Positions 33,385-46,500 of a stretch of DNA of 64,000 bases are shown here, one piece after another. The DNA lies in NCBI RefSeq assembly GCF_030272615.1, contig NC_081405.1, positions 603,487,177 to 603,551,176 of the forward strand, in the 5' to 3' direction. Source of the stretch: Cryptomeria japonica (taxonomy: Eukaryota; Streptophyta; Pinopsida; Cupressales; Cupressaceae). The first letter of the stretch is position 1; each line of letters begins with the position of its first letter. The notes below the pieces were generated by a model. That model worked only from the letters and a program-made list of their open reading frames with translations, was not told the origin of the DNA and made no database searches. The translations under genes and the position numbers were made by a program.

Positions 33385-35038
33385 TGTGTAGGGGAAAAAG
33401 TGAGACTAAGTACACAAACCCTAATCCCACTCTCATACACACTCATGGAATACAAAAGGGCCTAGGGAGGTAACGCACGTTGGCTACTTCTTATGAGAAA
33501 GAGAGAGCCATGGATTACCTCTTAGGTTTTCTATTCCTTTGTTGTAAATGAGAGAGAGGAAAGATTCAAAATGTGATCTAACCTAGAAAGCAAATAAGCA
33601 AGCAAACCCTAATCTGAGAATGCAGATCAAAGAACAACCGATACACTACTTAAAAGTATAGATCAGAAGGCAAAATCAGAGGTGCACCTAGGTCTAAAAT
33701 ATGAGTAGAAATGTCTAGAACTAGGGTGCCATGCCATTGTCCTAATTTTGCAATTCTAGAGTTGAAACTGACAGGAGGGATTCTGGAGTTTGCAAATTGT
33801 TATTCTGCCAAGTCTTACTGATAGAGGGTAGGAACATGGCACCACGCCACTTTCCTAGGTAGGACCAAGGCGCCACACCCCTATCCTTGGGGTTTCTGCC
33901 AAGATCTGAGACCCAAAATTTTCCCTGTGTGCTCTTTCGGTCCTGAAACTTCCAACGACACTCGGATCCAAAGTTGTACATGAAGCTAAAAAAGAGGGTT
34001 TGGGGTGGTTATATAGGGTTTTCCCTTAGTCAAACCCCCATTTTTGTGATTTCCACCTCCATGAATAGTCGATAATGTACTAAAAATGTGTGTGCAAGAA
34101 CCTTGTGTGTATGCAAGATCCTAAGAATGAAAGTAAACAACCTAGAGCAACCCTAATTTCTTATAATTGACAAAGTAAATGCTTTGAATCCACAATGCAA
34201 AGCGATCTAAAGCATGAATATGAATCAAAATGAATCTTGTGCAAAGACATAAAAAATAACATGAAACCATACCCAACCCCAAGGGAGAGGTACAAGCCAA
34301 TCGTCAATCGATGATCTCCTATTGTTCTTCTACATCTTCCAAAGCCCCCAATTGATAAAATTATACTTGATAAATGTTTGATGGATGAATGTTGAATTTT
34401 TTTTGAAGACTTTAAAGATCTTCTCTTTCGCTACAAAGAAGGCTCGCATACTCCAAAAACCTGCCCTTAGATTCTTAGAAGAAGACCCCTTCAAATAAAG
34501 AAAGAGAGCTCTTAAATATGAAACCCTAGATCTTAATTTCATGTTTAGGCTGACCTAGGATTTGAATTTCCCATTGATATTTTGGGGTTAACCATTATTA
34601 TATCATAGGATTGTGCTCCCGAAATTTTTGGGAAAAAGTCGTGGACCATGTGCATTCCCACCACGGTCCGACCAAATTTTCACCAAATTTTTGGGGTCAT
34701 TAGATATGATGATATTAGAGTGCATCCCAAAGTTACAGCTGATTTCGAGATGTTTTGATATCCAAAATCGGGCCTAAATGGTCAAAATAAGACATAATGA
34801 AGGTTTATGATTAAATGATTCATTGGAGGAATAAGATGAAAAGGGGCACACTTAGGGTAAAGGGCCCAACTTTAGAATGTGTCAAGTGATGAGACATGAC
34901 CTTAGACTTAATTTAATTAATTAATTAAATGCTTAAAGGGGAATTAGAAATACAAGATGCAAGACACACTAAGGCGGGTGCTAACCTAAGTGTGAAATTG
35001 TACCACCCTAGCAAGGGTGTACAATTTACGATACTACA
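33385..35038 (-). repeat. 5' LTR of gypsy E (right copy)
   Basis: TGTGTAGGGG to GATACTACA, 1654 bp, matching 22375-24039. On the minus strand TATATAACC near 34016-34008 replaces the TATATAGCC of the other copy. Confidence 0.92.
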
Positions 35039-35125
35039 CTTCCATCAAAACTCGAACTCTCCTTCTTAAAGATATCACCTCCAGTTCCAGTTTCCATCCC
35101 GAATCTCCTCAAAAGGTTAAGCTTC
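35039..35125 (-). pseudogene. Copia element D: first gag codons
   Basis: Minus strand frame around MRRFGMETGTGGDIFKKES, ending at the gypsy E junction; it continues at 22374 on the other side (IWKNQMEVHLRC). Confidence 0.75.
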
Positions 35126-35137
35126 TTCCAAAGTATC

Positions 35138-35153
35138 TAGCTCTGATATCAAT
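35138..35153 (-). other. Primer-binding site of Copia D
   Basis: Minus strand TTGATATCAGAGCTAG next to the LTR end; differs by one base from the standard initiator-Met site TGGTATCAGAGC. Confidence 0.8.
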
Positions 35154-36467
35154 TGTTAGATAACAAAGAAGAAGGAAAACTGAGAAAGGGGGTGAATCAG
35201 TTTTCAACGGATCTACAAACTTAACCACAAATATAGATCTGATAAATTGTAGCAATAACAAAGATAACCAAATTGATAGCACAATATACAGCATGAATAA
35301 TTTGATGTGGAAAACCCAATGAAGAGAAAAACCATGGTAGGAACCTACCCACAATAAGATGATACTCTGTAGTAGTACAAGTGTAAATATTACAATCAGG
35401 AATGCACATGCATCTGGGCACACTACCTAGCACTCACTACTCAAAAGATAATGACTCAGAAGGCTACAACCCTTAGGGAAGTCTCACTGACTTACAAAAT
35501 GATTCGGACTACAATTCGAAAGGAATGAACTGCAATAATAGCATCTGCACATGCATGATGACAGTTCTGGTTAAGCACAATTGTCTGCTCTACAACACTA
35601 ATCTCTGTTCAATCACAATGTCAAAGGATGAATCACTTGTTCACACATACACCACTCTTTGATAATGCAGACACAACCTCCATCACTAAATTACATGACA
35701 ACATCACCTATTTATACAATTCATTAACCTTAATGACAATGTCGATTAAACCCTCAACTCACAATTACAAAATTACATCACACGATACAAAGATCGACCA
35801 CCAAACCAATATAATGATATACATGACATAAAATGGACCTAAATCAAATCTCCAAACATACAACACCATCGGAAATCACACCAAGATCAACTGCAACATG
35901 CTACACCACCAGAAAAGTCGCATAACACAAAGAACATCAGCAAAATCACCAATAACTCACACAATGATCAATGTGGATCACCAAAACAAATAGGACACAA
36001 TTAGGAAACACCAACAAGCATGTTAGAATCATCAGTAACAGCTACACCAACACCACTTATCTAATCTTCATCAATCAACATCAAGAACACTCAAACAGCA
36101 GCAACTGTCATGACAAAAAGATAACTTGCGGAGAACCAAATCATGAACCATTTTAAATGAAGATACACAAGACCATCCCAAACAATCTCCTAGAGACGTA
36201 GCTCAAGATCTGATCATAATGAAATATACTAGAGGAAATACTGAACTCTACAAAGCACTAATAAAAAAAAAAAACTTTAAAACCGAATCATATGCTATGA
36301 TCAATTAAGCTTCTTGGATCACCAAAACCAATACAGAAGAATATAGTGATACTAGAAATACTCCATACATCAAACTATACATCCAATAAACCAATCTGCA
36401 GTCATCGGAGCAAGAATATGTTGACATCAATGACAACCACATATCCTAGTAGTAGCAATGTCCAACA
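35154..36467 (-). repeat. 5' LTR of Copia D
   Basis: Minus strand TGTTGGACATTGC (from 36467) to TTATCTAACA (35154), 1314 bp. A same-family LTR stands alone at 41734-43056; both share AAGGAAAACTGAGA..GGGGTGAATCAG near one end and the CTAGTAG.AGCAATGTCCAACA end. The 3' LTR of D is not in the window. Confidence 0.88.
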
Positions 36468-39400
36468 AGGACATCATATGGCCTCTTATGACACCATATC
36501 ACCCCTTAAGACAATATGATGTCCTAATGGGTCATATTGTGTCCTAAAGGGTTATATGGTGTTTGAACACATGTCTAGGCCCTTAGGACCCCATGTGACA
36601 CCTAATGACACCATATGACCCCTTAGGACACCATATGACCCCTTCTAACATCCTAGTACACGACATGACCTGTTAGGACAATATGATGTCCTAATGGGCC
36701 ATATGGTGTTCTAACACATGTGTGAGACCTTATGACCCCTAACGACACCATATAACCCCTTAGGACACCATATGATCCTTGAGGACACCATATGACCCAT
36801 TTTAACATCCTAGTACAAAACATTGCCCCTTATCACACCATATGACCCCTTAGAGAAATATGATGTCCTAATATGTCATATGGTGTCCTAAGGGGTCATG
36901 TGGTATTCTAACACATGTGTGGGCCCTTAGGACCCCATATGGCCCCTAACGACACCATATGATCCCTCAGGACACCATATGACACCCTAAGAAACCATAT
37001 GATGTCCTTATGGTAAGGGTTCATATGGTCTTCTAACATGTGTGTGACCCCTTAGGACTCCACATGACCCCTAACGACACCATGTAACCCCTTAGGACAC
37101 CATATGACCGCTTATGACACCATATGACCCATTATGACAATATGATGTCCTAAGGTGTCATATGGTGTCTTAAGGGGTCATATGGTGTTCTAACACATGT
37201 CTAGGCCCTAAGGAAACCATATGACCCCTTAGGACCATATGATGTTCATATGGTGTCCTAAGGGGTCATATGGTATTCTAACACATGTGTGGCCCGTTAG
37301 GATCCCATATGACCCCTAATGACACCATGTGACCCCTTATGACACCATATGACCCCTTAGGACAATACGATGTCATAGTGGGTCATATGGTGTCTTAAGG
37401 GGTCATATGGTGTCCTAAGGGGTCATATGGTGTTCTAACACATGTTCGGACCCTTAGGACCCCATATGACCCCTAACAACACCATATGACCCCTTAGGAC
37501 AATATGACCTCCTAATGGGTCATATGGAGTCCTAAGAGGTCATATGGTGTCCTAAGGGGTCATATGGTGTTTTAACACATGTGTGGGCCCTTAGGACCCC
37601 ATATGACCCCTTGAGACACCATATGACCCTTGAGGACACCATATGACCCTTTTTAACATCCTAGTACATGGCATGACCCCTTATGACACCATATGACCCC
37701 TTAGGACAATATGATGTCCTAATGACTCATATGGTGTCCTAAGGGGTCATATGGTGTCCTAAAGAATCATATGGTGTTCTTATACATGTGTGGGCCCTTA
37801 GGACCCCATATGACCCCTAAGTACATCATATGACTCCATAGGACACCATATGATCACTGAGGATGCCATATGACCCCTTTTAACATCCTAGTACATGACA
37901 TGACCCATTATGACATCATATGACCCCTTAGGACACCATGCGATGTACTAATTGGTCATATGTTGTCCTAAGGTGTCATATGGTGTTCTAACCCATGTGT
38001 TGGCCCATAAGACCTCATATGATCAATTAGGACACCATATGACCCCTTTTAACATTCTAGTACACGACATGACCCCTTATGACACCATAAGACCCCTTAG
38101 GACACCATATGACCCCTAAGGACATCATATGACTCCTAAGGACATCATATGACTCCTAAGGACACCATATGACTCCTTAGGATCCCATATGACCCTTAAC
38201 GATATCATATGAACCCTTAGGACACCATATGACCCCTAAGGACATCATATGACTCCTTTTAACATCCTAGTACACAACATGATCCCTTATAACACCATAT
38301 GACCCCTTAGGACACCATGTGTTGTCCTAATGGGTCATATGGTGTCCTAAGGTGTCATATGGTGATCTACCACATGTGTGAGACATTAGGACCCCATATG
38401 ACCCCTTAGGACACCACATGAACCCTGAGGACACCATATTACCCCTTTTAACATCATAGTACACAACATGACCCCTTATGACAACATATGACCCCTTAGG
38501 ACAATATGATGTCCTAATGGGTCAAATGATGTCCTAAGGGGTCATATGGTGTTCTAACACATGTGTTGGCCCTTAGGACCCCATACGACCCCTAATGACA
38601 ATATATGACCCCTTAGGACACCATGTGATGTCCAAATGGGTCATATGGTGTCATATGGTGTTCTATTACATGTGTGGGCCCTTAGGACCCCATATGACCC
38701 CTTAGGACACCACATGACCCATAAGGACACCATATTACCCCTTTTAACATCCTAGTACATGACATGGCCCCTTATGATACCATATGACCCCTTAGGACAA
38801 TATGATGTTCTAATGGGTCATATCATGTCCTAAGGGGTCATATGGTGTTCTAAAACATGTGTGGGCCCTTAGAACCCCATATGACCCCTAACAACACCAT
38901 ATGACCCCTTAGGACACCATATGGCCCCTGAGAACACCATATCCCCCCTTTTAACATCCTAGTACATGACATGACCCCTTATCACACCATATGACTGCTT
39001 AGGACACCATATGGTGTCATAATGGGTCATATGGTGTCACAAGGTGTCATATGGTTCTCGAACACATTTGTGGGCCCTTAGGACCCCATAAGACTCCTAA
39101 CAACACCATATGACCCCTAAGGACACCATATGACCCCTTAGGACACCATGTGATGTCCTAATGGGTCATATGGTATCCTATGGTGTCTTATGGTGTTCTA
39201 ACACATGTGTGGGCCCTTAGAACCCCATGTGACCCCTAATGACACCATATGACCCCTTAGGACTCAATATGACCCCTAAGGACACTATATAATCCCTTTT
39301 AACATTCTAGTACACAACACAACCCCTTATGAAACAATATGACCCCTTAGCACATCATGTGATGTCCTAATGGGTCATATGGAGTCCTAAGGTGTTATAT

Positions 39401-40757
39401 GGTGTTCTAACACAAGTGTGGGCCCTTAGGACCCCATATGACCCCTAATGACACCATATGACCCCTTAGGACACCATATCACCCTTTTTAACATCCTAGT
39501 ACATGACATGACCCCTTATGACATCATATGACCCCTTAGGACACCATGTCATGTCCTAATGGGCTATATGGTGTCCTAAGGTGTCATATGGTGTTCTAAC
39601 ACATGTGTGTGCTCTTAGGACCCCATACGACCCCTAATGACATCATATGACCCCTTAGGACACCATATGACCCCTTTAACATCCTAGTACATGGCATGAC
39701 CCCTTATGACACCATATAACCCCTTAGGACTCCATGTGATTTCCTAATGGGTCATATGGTGTCCTAAGGGGTCATATTAGGTCTTAAGGTGTCATATGGG
39801 GTCCTAAGGGCCCACACATGTAATAGAACACCATATGACACTTGATGACACCTTATGACACCATATGACCCTTGATGACACCTTATGACACCATATGACC
39901 CTTGATGACACCTTATGACACCATATGATCCCTTAGGAAACCATATGATGTCCTAATGGGTCATATGGTGTCCTAAGGTGTCATATGGTGTTCTAACATG
40001 TGTGGGCCTTTAGGACCCCATATGACCCCCAATGACACCATATGACCCCTAATGACACCATATAACCCCTGAGGACACCATATGACCCATTTTAACATCC
40101 TAGTACACGACATGACCCCTTATGACACCATATGACCCCTTAGGACAACATATGATGTCCTAATGGGTCATATGGTGTTCTAACACATGTGTGGGACCTT
40201 AGTACCCCATATGACCCCTAACGAGATCATATGACCCCTTAGGACACCATATGATGTTGTAATGGGTCATATGGTGTCCCAAGGTGTCATATGGTGTTCT
40301 AACACATGTGTGGGCCCTTAGGACCCCATATGACCCCTAACGACACCATATAACCTATTAGGACACCATATGACCCCTGTTAACATCTTAGTACACATGA
40401 CCCCTTATAACACCATATGACCCATTAGGACAATATGATGTCCTAATGGGTCATATGCTTTCCTAAGGGGTCATATGGTGTTCTAATACATGTGTGGGCC
40501 CATAGGACCCCATATGACCCCTAGCAACACCATATGACTTCTTAGGACACCATGTGACCCCTAAGGACACCATATGACTCCTTTTATCATCCTAGTACAT
40601 GACATGACCCCTTATGACACCATATGATGACTTAATTGGTCATATGGTATCCTATGGTGTCATATGGTGTTCTAACACATGTGTGGGCCCTTAGGACCCC
40701 ATATGACCCCTAACAACACCATATGACCCCTTAGGACACCATATGACCTTATATGAC
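36468..40757. repeat. 4.3-kb tandem array of a ~20-bp CATATG unit in both orientations
   Basis: The basic unit is close to CCATATGACCCCTTAGGACA. Its reverse complement (TGTCCTAAGGGGTCATATGG) is just as frequent. Units are arranged in runs: several direct units, AATATGATGTCCTAATGGG, inverted units, a connector TTCTAACACATGTGTGGGCC, then direct units again. A second connector TTTTAACATCCTAGTACA..ACATGACC recurs about fifteen times at irregular spacing of roughly 160-290 bp (one gap about 850). No coding frame. Left edge abuts Copia D's LTR; right edge passes into the GA tract. Confidence 0.95.
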
Positions 40758-40952
40758 ACGAGAAGAAGAGAGGGAAAAAGAGTTAGAGGGAAAGAGAGAA
40801 AAATAATGGGAGAGAGCAAGACACCTAAGAAAGAGAGATGGAAAGTGAGAGAGAGATAGATGGGGATATGGGGAGGGAGAGAGGGAGAGCATTGAGAGAA
40901 TGGAAAGAATGGGAGAGACAGTTGAGAGAGATGGGGAGAGAGAGATAGAGAA

Positions 40953-41032
<80 letters not shown>

Positions 41033-41733
41033 CAAGGTGAGATTGATACCTAACAGATGGAGGGAAAGAGATTGAGAGATAAAGAGAGCCTAAGTGAGAG
41101 GGAGGAAGGGATGGAAGAATATTACAAGAGACTAGAGAGAGAGTAGGGGTGAAGAGAGGGAGAGAGTGAGAGTGTGAGAAAGAGATATAATGAGAAAGGG
41201 AGAGAGGGAGGGGGAGGAGAGAGTGAGAGAGTGAGAGAGAGATACACCTGAGAGAGGAGGAGAGTGAGATAGAGAGATAGAGGCAAGAGGGAGAGACTTA
41301 AGAGATAAATAATGGGAGGAGAAGAGAGATGGAGAGAGAGTTATAGAGAGAGGGGGGGAGAAGGGGAGGGATGGAGGGAGAGAATGGGAGAGAGATACAC
41401 TTCAGAGAGGAGGAGAATGAGATAGAGAGATAGAGGCAGGGAGGGAGAGAGACTTAAGAGACATAATGAGAGATAAATAGAGGGAAAGAGAGTTAGAGAG
41501 AGAGAGAGAGAGAGAGACAACTGAAAGGGGAGGAGAGAGATATAGATAGATAAAGGTTGAGAGTGAGAGACTTGATAAAGAGGAGAGATACTTGAGAGAA
41601 AGAGAAAGGGAGTGAGAGAGAGAGAGAGGGAGGGGAAGAAAGACTTGAGAGAGGAAGAGAAAGGGAGGGGGAGGGATAGGATGAGAAAGGGAGGGGAAGG
41701 GAGAGGGATAAAATGGGAGAGAGAGAGACACCT
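40758..41733. repeat. GA-rich low-complexity tract, left part
   Basis: Nearly pure purine, including an uninterrupted (GA)n at about 40958-41031. A block at about 41235-41310 (GAGAGATACACCTGAGAGAGG..) is repeated at about 41390-41480. All long minus-strand frames here (Ser/Leu/Pro repeats) are artefacts of the repeat. Confidence 0.95.
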
Positions 41734-43056
41734 TGTTGGCAACAAAAAGGAAGGAAAACTGAGAGGGGGGGTGAATCAGCTTTCACAAGTTTAAACCAAT
41801 TAAGCACAATCTCAGATCAGATCAACTACAGCAAAAGAAAGATAGTAGCAATAACAACAACGCAAATAACACCAATATTTTTTACATGGAAAACCCGGTT
41901 AAGGGGAAAACCACAATGGGAACCCACCCACAATGAGATGATACTCTATAGTAGTGTGTGTAAATATTACAATGGGGAATACACATGCATTTAGTCACAT
42001 TGCCTAGAGCTCACTGCTCAAATTACAATGACCCAAAAGGCTCCAACCCTCAACCTTAGGGAAGGTTCACTACCTTACAAAAAGATTCGAAATACAATCC
42101 AGAAAGAATGAACTACAAAAATAGCATCTGCTAATGCGTGATGACAGTTCTAGTTAAGCTCAAATGTTTGGCCTTCACCAATATCTTCTCAACACACCAC
42201 ACCGAAAGCTTAATTCACTTGATCTCACATACACCACTCTCTGATAGTGCAAACTCAACACCCACGACTCCAAATTACATGAACATTACACCCATTTATA
42301 CAAATCATCAACCTTGACTACAAGGTCGGCCAAACCCATAACACCTAATTACAAAATTACATCACACGATACATAAATCAATCACTAGACCAATAATGGC
42401 ATAGACATCATAGCATGGACCTAAATCAACTCCTCAAACATGAATCACCACCGAAAATCTCACCAGATCAACCGTAACAAGTTACACCACCAAAATACCG
42501 CATAAGACAAAGAATATCAATGGACCAAGAAGATCATCAAGAACTCACACAATAATCAATGCAGACAACCAAGACAAATAGGACATGATTAGGAAACACC
42601 AACAAGCACATTAGAACCACCTGCGATAGCTGCACCACCACCACTTATGCAAATTTTCATCGATCAACACGCTAACATTCAATAACACTTAACAACAACA
42701 ACTCGGATAAGAAAGATAGCTTCTAGAGCACCAAATCATGAACCATTTGAAATGAGGATACACAGAAACATCCAAAATACTCTCCCAAATCCGCAATCAA
42801 AGATCAGATCATGCCAGAGCACAACGGATCAAATACTAGATGTTGCCAGCCACAACAGAAAGACCAAACCTCAAACCGGATCAAATGATATGATCAAGTA
42901 AACGTTTGGATCACTGAAACCAACAAGAAATGAAGTATTCAAGTATCCCAAATAGATAAACCAACCAAATCAACTCATTGCAATCACTGGATCACCAAAA
43001 CACGGGAATATGTTGTCATCAATGACAACATATCCTAGTAGCAGCAATGTCCAACA
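41734..43056 (-). repeat. Solo LTR of the Copia D family, target duplication CACCT
   Basis: 1323 bp, TGTTGGCAAC at the left and TGTCCAACA at the right (+ strand), with CACCT at 41729-41733 and 43057-43061. Closely related to the LTR at 35154-36467 along its whole length. No internal sequence. Confidence 0.93.
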
Positions 43057-43290
43057 CACCTAAGAGATGGGGTGAGAGATAGAGATACTTGAGAGAGGGA
43101 GAGAAAGAGAGAGTCCAAGTGAAAGAAGGAAAGAGAGAGAGAGAGAGAGAGGGGGGGGGGAGATGGAAAATAGAGGGAGACATACCTAAGAGAGGGAAAG
43201 AAGTAGAGAGGGAGAGACCTAAGAGAGATAAGTAAGGGTTAAGGAAGAGAGAGCGGGAATGCAAGGAAGAGACCAGAGAGATAATGTTGA
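43057..43290. repeat. GA-rich tract, right part
   Basis: Continues the purine tract interrupted by the solo LTR (GAGAGATAGAGATACTTGAG, a short G-run at 43150). Confidence 0.9.
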
Positions 43291-43394
43291 TACGAGCATG
43301 ACTATTACTGAAATTTGATTGTCTGAAATTTATATGAATACTCAAAAAACTAGAGCCTATATTATAATTTTTAGAGATCTAGAACCACTCTCAA

Positions 43395-43512
43395 ACATCC
43401 TAACAATATATACATAAAATATAACTTAAAGTATAAGTCACATTTCTATTTGTCTTTTTTCTTTCTTATACTTAAAAGGTTATATAATTTTATGTATATA
43501 TTCCAAGAAAGA
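43395..43512. repeat. Fold-back (MITE-like) repeat, copy 2
   Basis: ATAAAATATAACTTAAAGTATAAG paired with CTTATACTTAAAAGGTTATATAATTTTAT-type sequence. The flank CTCTCAAACATCCTAACAATAT matches that of the copy at 6421-6537. The internal 45-bp duplication of copy 1 is absent. Confidence 0.6.
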
Positions 43513-46500
43513 GAACACTTTTTGCTTTAAAAGATGAAAAATTTATATGAAATACATTTGACATGTGCCAAATATGATGCACGCCAAATGGATTTTTGAA
43601 TTTTTTTTATTCGGCATGCCAAATTTGGCATGCGCCATATTTGGCAGGTGCCAAACGTACTGCCTTGGAAAACACCAAGCCAAAGGCTTGGATGCCCTTC
43701 TCAAGCCTGAGACATGTTTTCCAACAAATATTGAAAATTTTCTTACTTTTTTGTTCGTGCTCTCTATCAGGTTTGCACATGTTTCAATGCAATAAAAAAA
43801 ACACCCTACAATCATCAATCTCTCTCTTAGCTATCCAACCATATAATTATTTTTAAATTTTGATAATGTTAAGGTCTTCATCCACAATTTCTTTTGTTAG
43901 TGTGTCTGTTTTTTGTCAAAAACCAACATGTCGTACTTTGGCCATTGATTTTTACTCGTTTATCGAATTTTGAAAAAAAAACTTTTTTAGAAACTAGACT
44001 CCATTCTACACAATTTTTTTTAAAAAATGATTTTTGATTAGTTTTCACAAATTTTTAGGGGGAGCACACTCAAATTTATGCTTTTTAGGATATGTCCACT
44101 TCGAAAATTAGAAAAAAATCATATATTCATTAAAAAATTAGTCAAAGAATATGGCATAAACTACATGGTGTTAGTTAATTTCTCATTTGAGTGATTTTAA
44201 AAATTCTAAAAAAAAGTTGACATTTTAGGGGGAGCACACCGGGTGCTATGTTATTTTTTTTCTGAAAAAATAGCACCACTTTGTATGCTCCCCATTTTGA
44301 AACTCTTAATCTCCACCATTTTCAAAAAAAATAGTAGTTTAGAAATTAGACTCGAAGCACTACAACTCTTGTTCTTACTGCATCCTCATATTTTGAGTCT
44401 AACTATCTTCATTTTCTTGTCGAAGAAAAGAAAAAGTGGCATCTTAAGACCCCTTTTTGGTCCCCCATCTTTGTGCACTTACCTTGTTATGATATATGAT
44501 GGTATTGTACTTTCAATTTTCACATTTTACTATAGAATGTTATATATTAAATGCATAGAATAACATGGATCATGTTTTGGATGATATTGCGATAAGAGGA
44601 TGATTAAATAGGTTACTTATATTGTGATATGATTTGCATGAGTAGTTTAATTAATAAGTTGATTCTTATAATGTATTAGGTTGTATTGGTTATTTGGTGA
44701 ATATTCTAATTTCATGTTTTGAAAATTGTTTCATATGGAATTCAAATGTTATTAGAATATGATTATGATGATTATTTGAATTATAAGATGAATATGCTAA
44801 TGGATTGAATTTCAAATTTAGAAATGTAAATTTTTTACATTGCTTTGACTGTTGTTCTTAGTATGATGGATTAACATTTTGAAGTTGAGTGTGCAAGTGA
44901 TCGGACACTGACAATGGAAATTTGGAGGTCACTTGGAAACCATAAACATGATTATGTAGTGAAACTTGACTATAACCTATATAGAGGGACTACGGTCTTT
45001 TGTGATATGAAATTCATCTTTTTGGGATGTGAAATTGGTCTTTTTGTGAAGTAGAATTATTGAAATGTGACATGTGGATTATTATTTATATGTATAATGT
45101 GTATTAAGTTTTGTGTGGATTAAGTGGATGAAATATCCTCCATGTTAATTTCATTAGTTTCTTTCTAAACGTTTAGAAATAATCATAAATTGTTAATTTT
45201 TATTTTCTTTGTTATTTTCAAAATTCTGGGTTATGTGGCTACATTTTATGTTCAATTTGGTATATATATTTTAAGTTATGACTAAGTTTTAACCCCTTAA
45301 CATTGGCCTTGACTAAAAGTGATAAAATTTTGAATTTGAGAGGTGGAATGGGTTGTGTGTCATCATTCCATTTCATCCTCCAAATTATGGATAAGATTCC
45401 TTAGCCTCCCATGACACACTCCATAATGGAGACACATGGAGGCTCCACACAAGAAGAAATGTTCTAGATGAAGACACTAGGAAGTGCCTCAAGAGGCTAG
45501 GTGTCCAAAGAGGTTAGTGTGAAAATTGCATGTAAACGTGATAAGAGTCATCACCATATTCAAGGTTTTAGAGACTGTTTTTCTATTTATTCATCCCTTG
45601 GGAGTTTGGAAAGAACTTTTGGTCATGGGAATATTTCTTAAGTGTTGGAGAGGATTGGAGGGAGGTGCTTAAAGAGTTGGCTAAAGAAGAGCATCTTGGA
45701 GAAAGCTTGGTTGTGGCCTTCAACAAAATCTACTTCATTTTGTTTTGAAGGGATTTGTGACATAAAATATCTATCTTTAGTGATAAGATTAATGATATAT
45801 TGATTTATGAATATAAATTCCAAGTTTGTGAGTAAATGTGTTGGATGTTATTTATTTCATATTTGTATTGTATATGTGTTTTTGGGTAGACTAGTGTTGA
45901 GATACACTCTCCCACTAGATTGAGAGCATTCAATATGAGAGGAAGAGTGAGTAGAACCCTCTATGGGAAAAAAAAATTGGGGCATGAATAAACATAGTTA
46001 TAGTGATTTTTGGAAGGATGAGAATGTTGTTGAGATTGAGGAATAAAACGAAGTGATGAGAAAATCTTGTGAAGAGATAATATTGAGCATTCTTGCTAAA
46101 CTATTTTCATTGAGTGATCCCCTAACTCCCCCTATTTTGATTCTTGTGAGAGAATCAATGTGTTGAGTAAATCCTTCAAATTGTTGGGTGTAATTTGTGC
46201 TATTTATGCTATAATATTATGTTATTGTTTATTTATTTTAGTTTATGAGTTTGATTGTAAACCAAGTTATCCAAGGACCTCTTAGATCGGGAGTGGGTTG
46301 TTTTCAACCATATGGTTGGTAGGTGAGCTCCCATTGGCAATATGGAGGGGTCTTCTTTGATGTGTTATGTGTAGATTTAAAATTCTTGCTAGAAGAGCTA
46401 TTTATTTTGGAAGACTATTAGCATTTATGCATATGTATAAAGTTTGATCAAACTGAAAAGTATTATAGATGTGTGAGAAACTCTAGTGTAAACTCATGCA

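Larger units (their letters stand above)
22375..35038 (-). mobile_element. Tat/Ogre-type Ty3/gypsy element E, structurally complete, minus strand
   Basis: Two LTRs (22375-24039 and 33385-35038), PBS next to the right LTR, polypurine tract next to the left LTR, and pol on the minus strand in the order protease, RT, RNase H, second RNase H, integrase. The flanks CTTCT (22370-22374) and CTTCC (35039-35043) look like a 5-bp target duplication with one change. Between pol and the 3' LTR it carries an antisense PMD gene. The double RNase H and the extra antisense frame are features of the Tat lineage. All coding regions are broken, so it is a dead but physically whole copy. Confidence 0.92.

Noticed and set aside
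36468..40757. Possible CRISPR-like regular array
   Set aside because: Units are contiguous without unique spacers, occur in both orientations and lie in plant nuclear DNA.
40691..41807. Long minus-strand frames of Ser/Leu/Pro repeats
   Set aside because: They are translations of (CT)n in the GA tract, present in several frames at once, with no start context or domain.
43543..43856. Overlapping frames on both strands around the TTGGC stem-loop
   Set aside because: They arise from the inverted repeat and have no domain.
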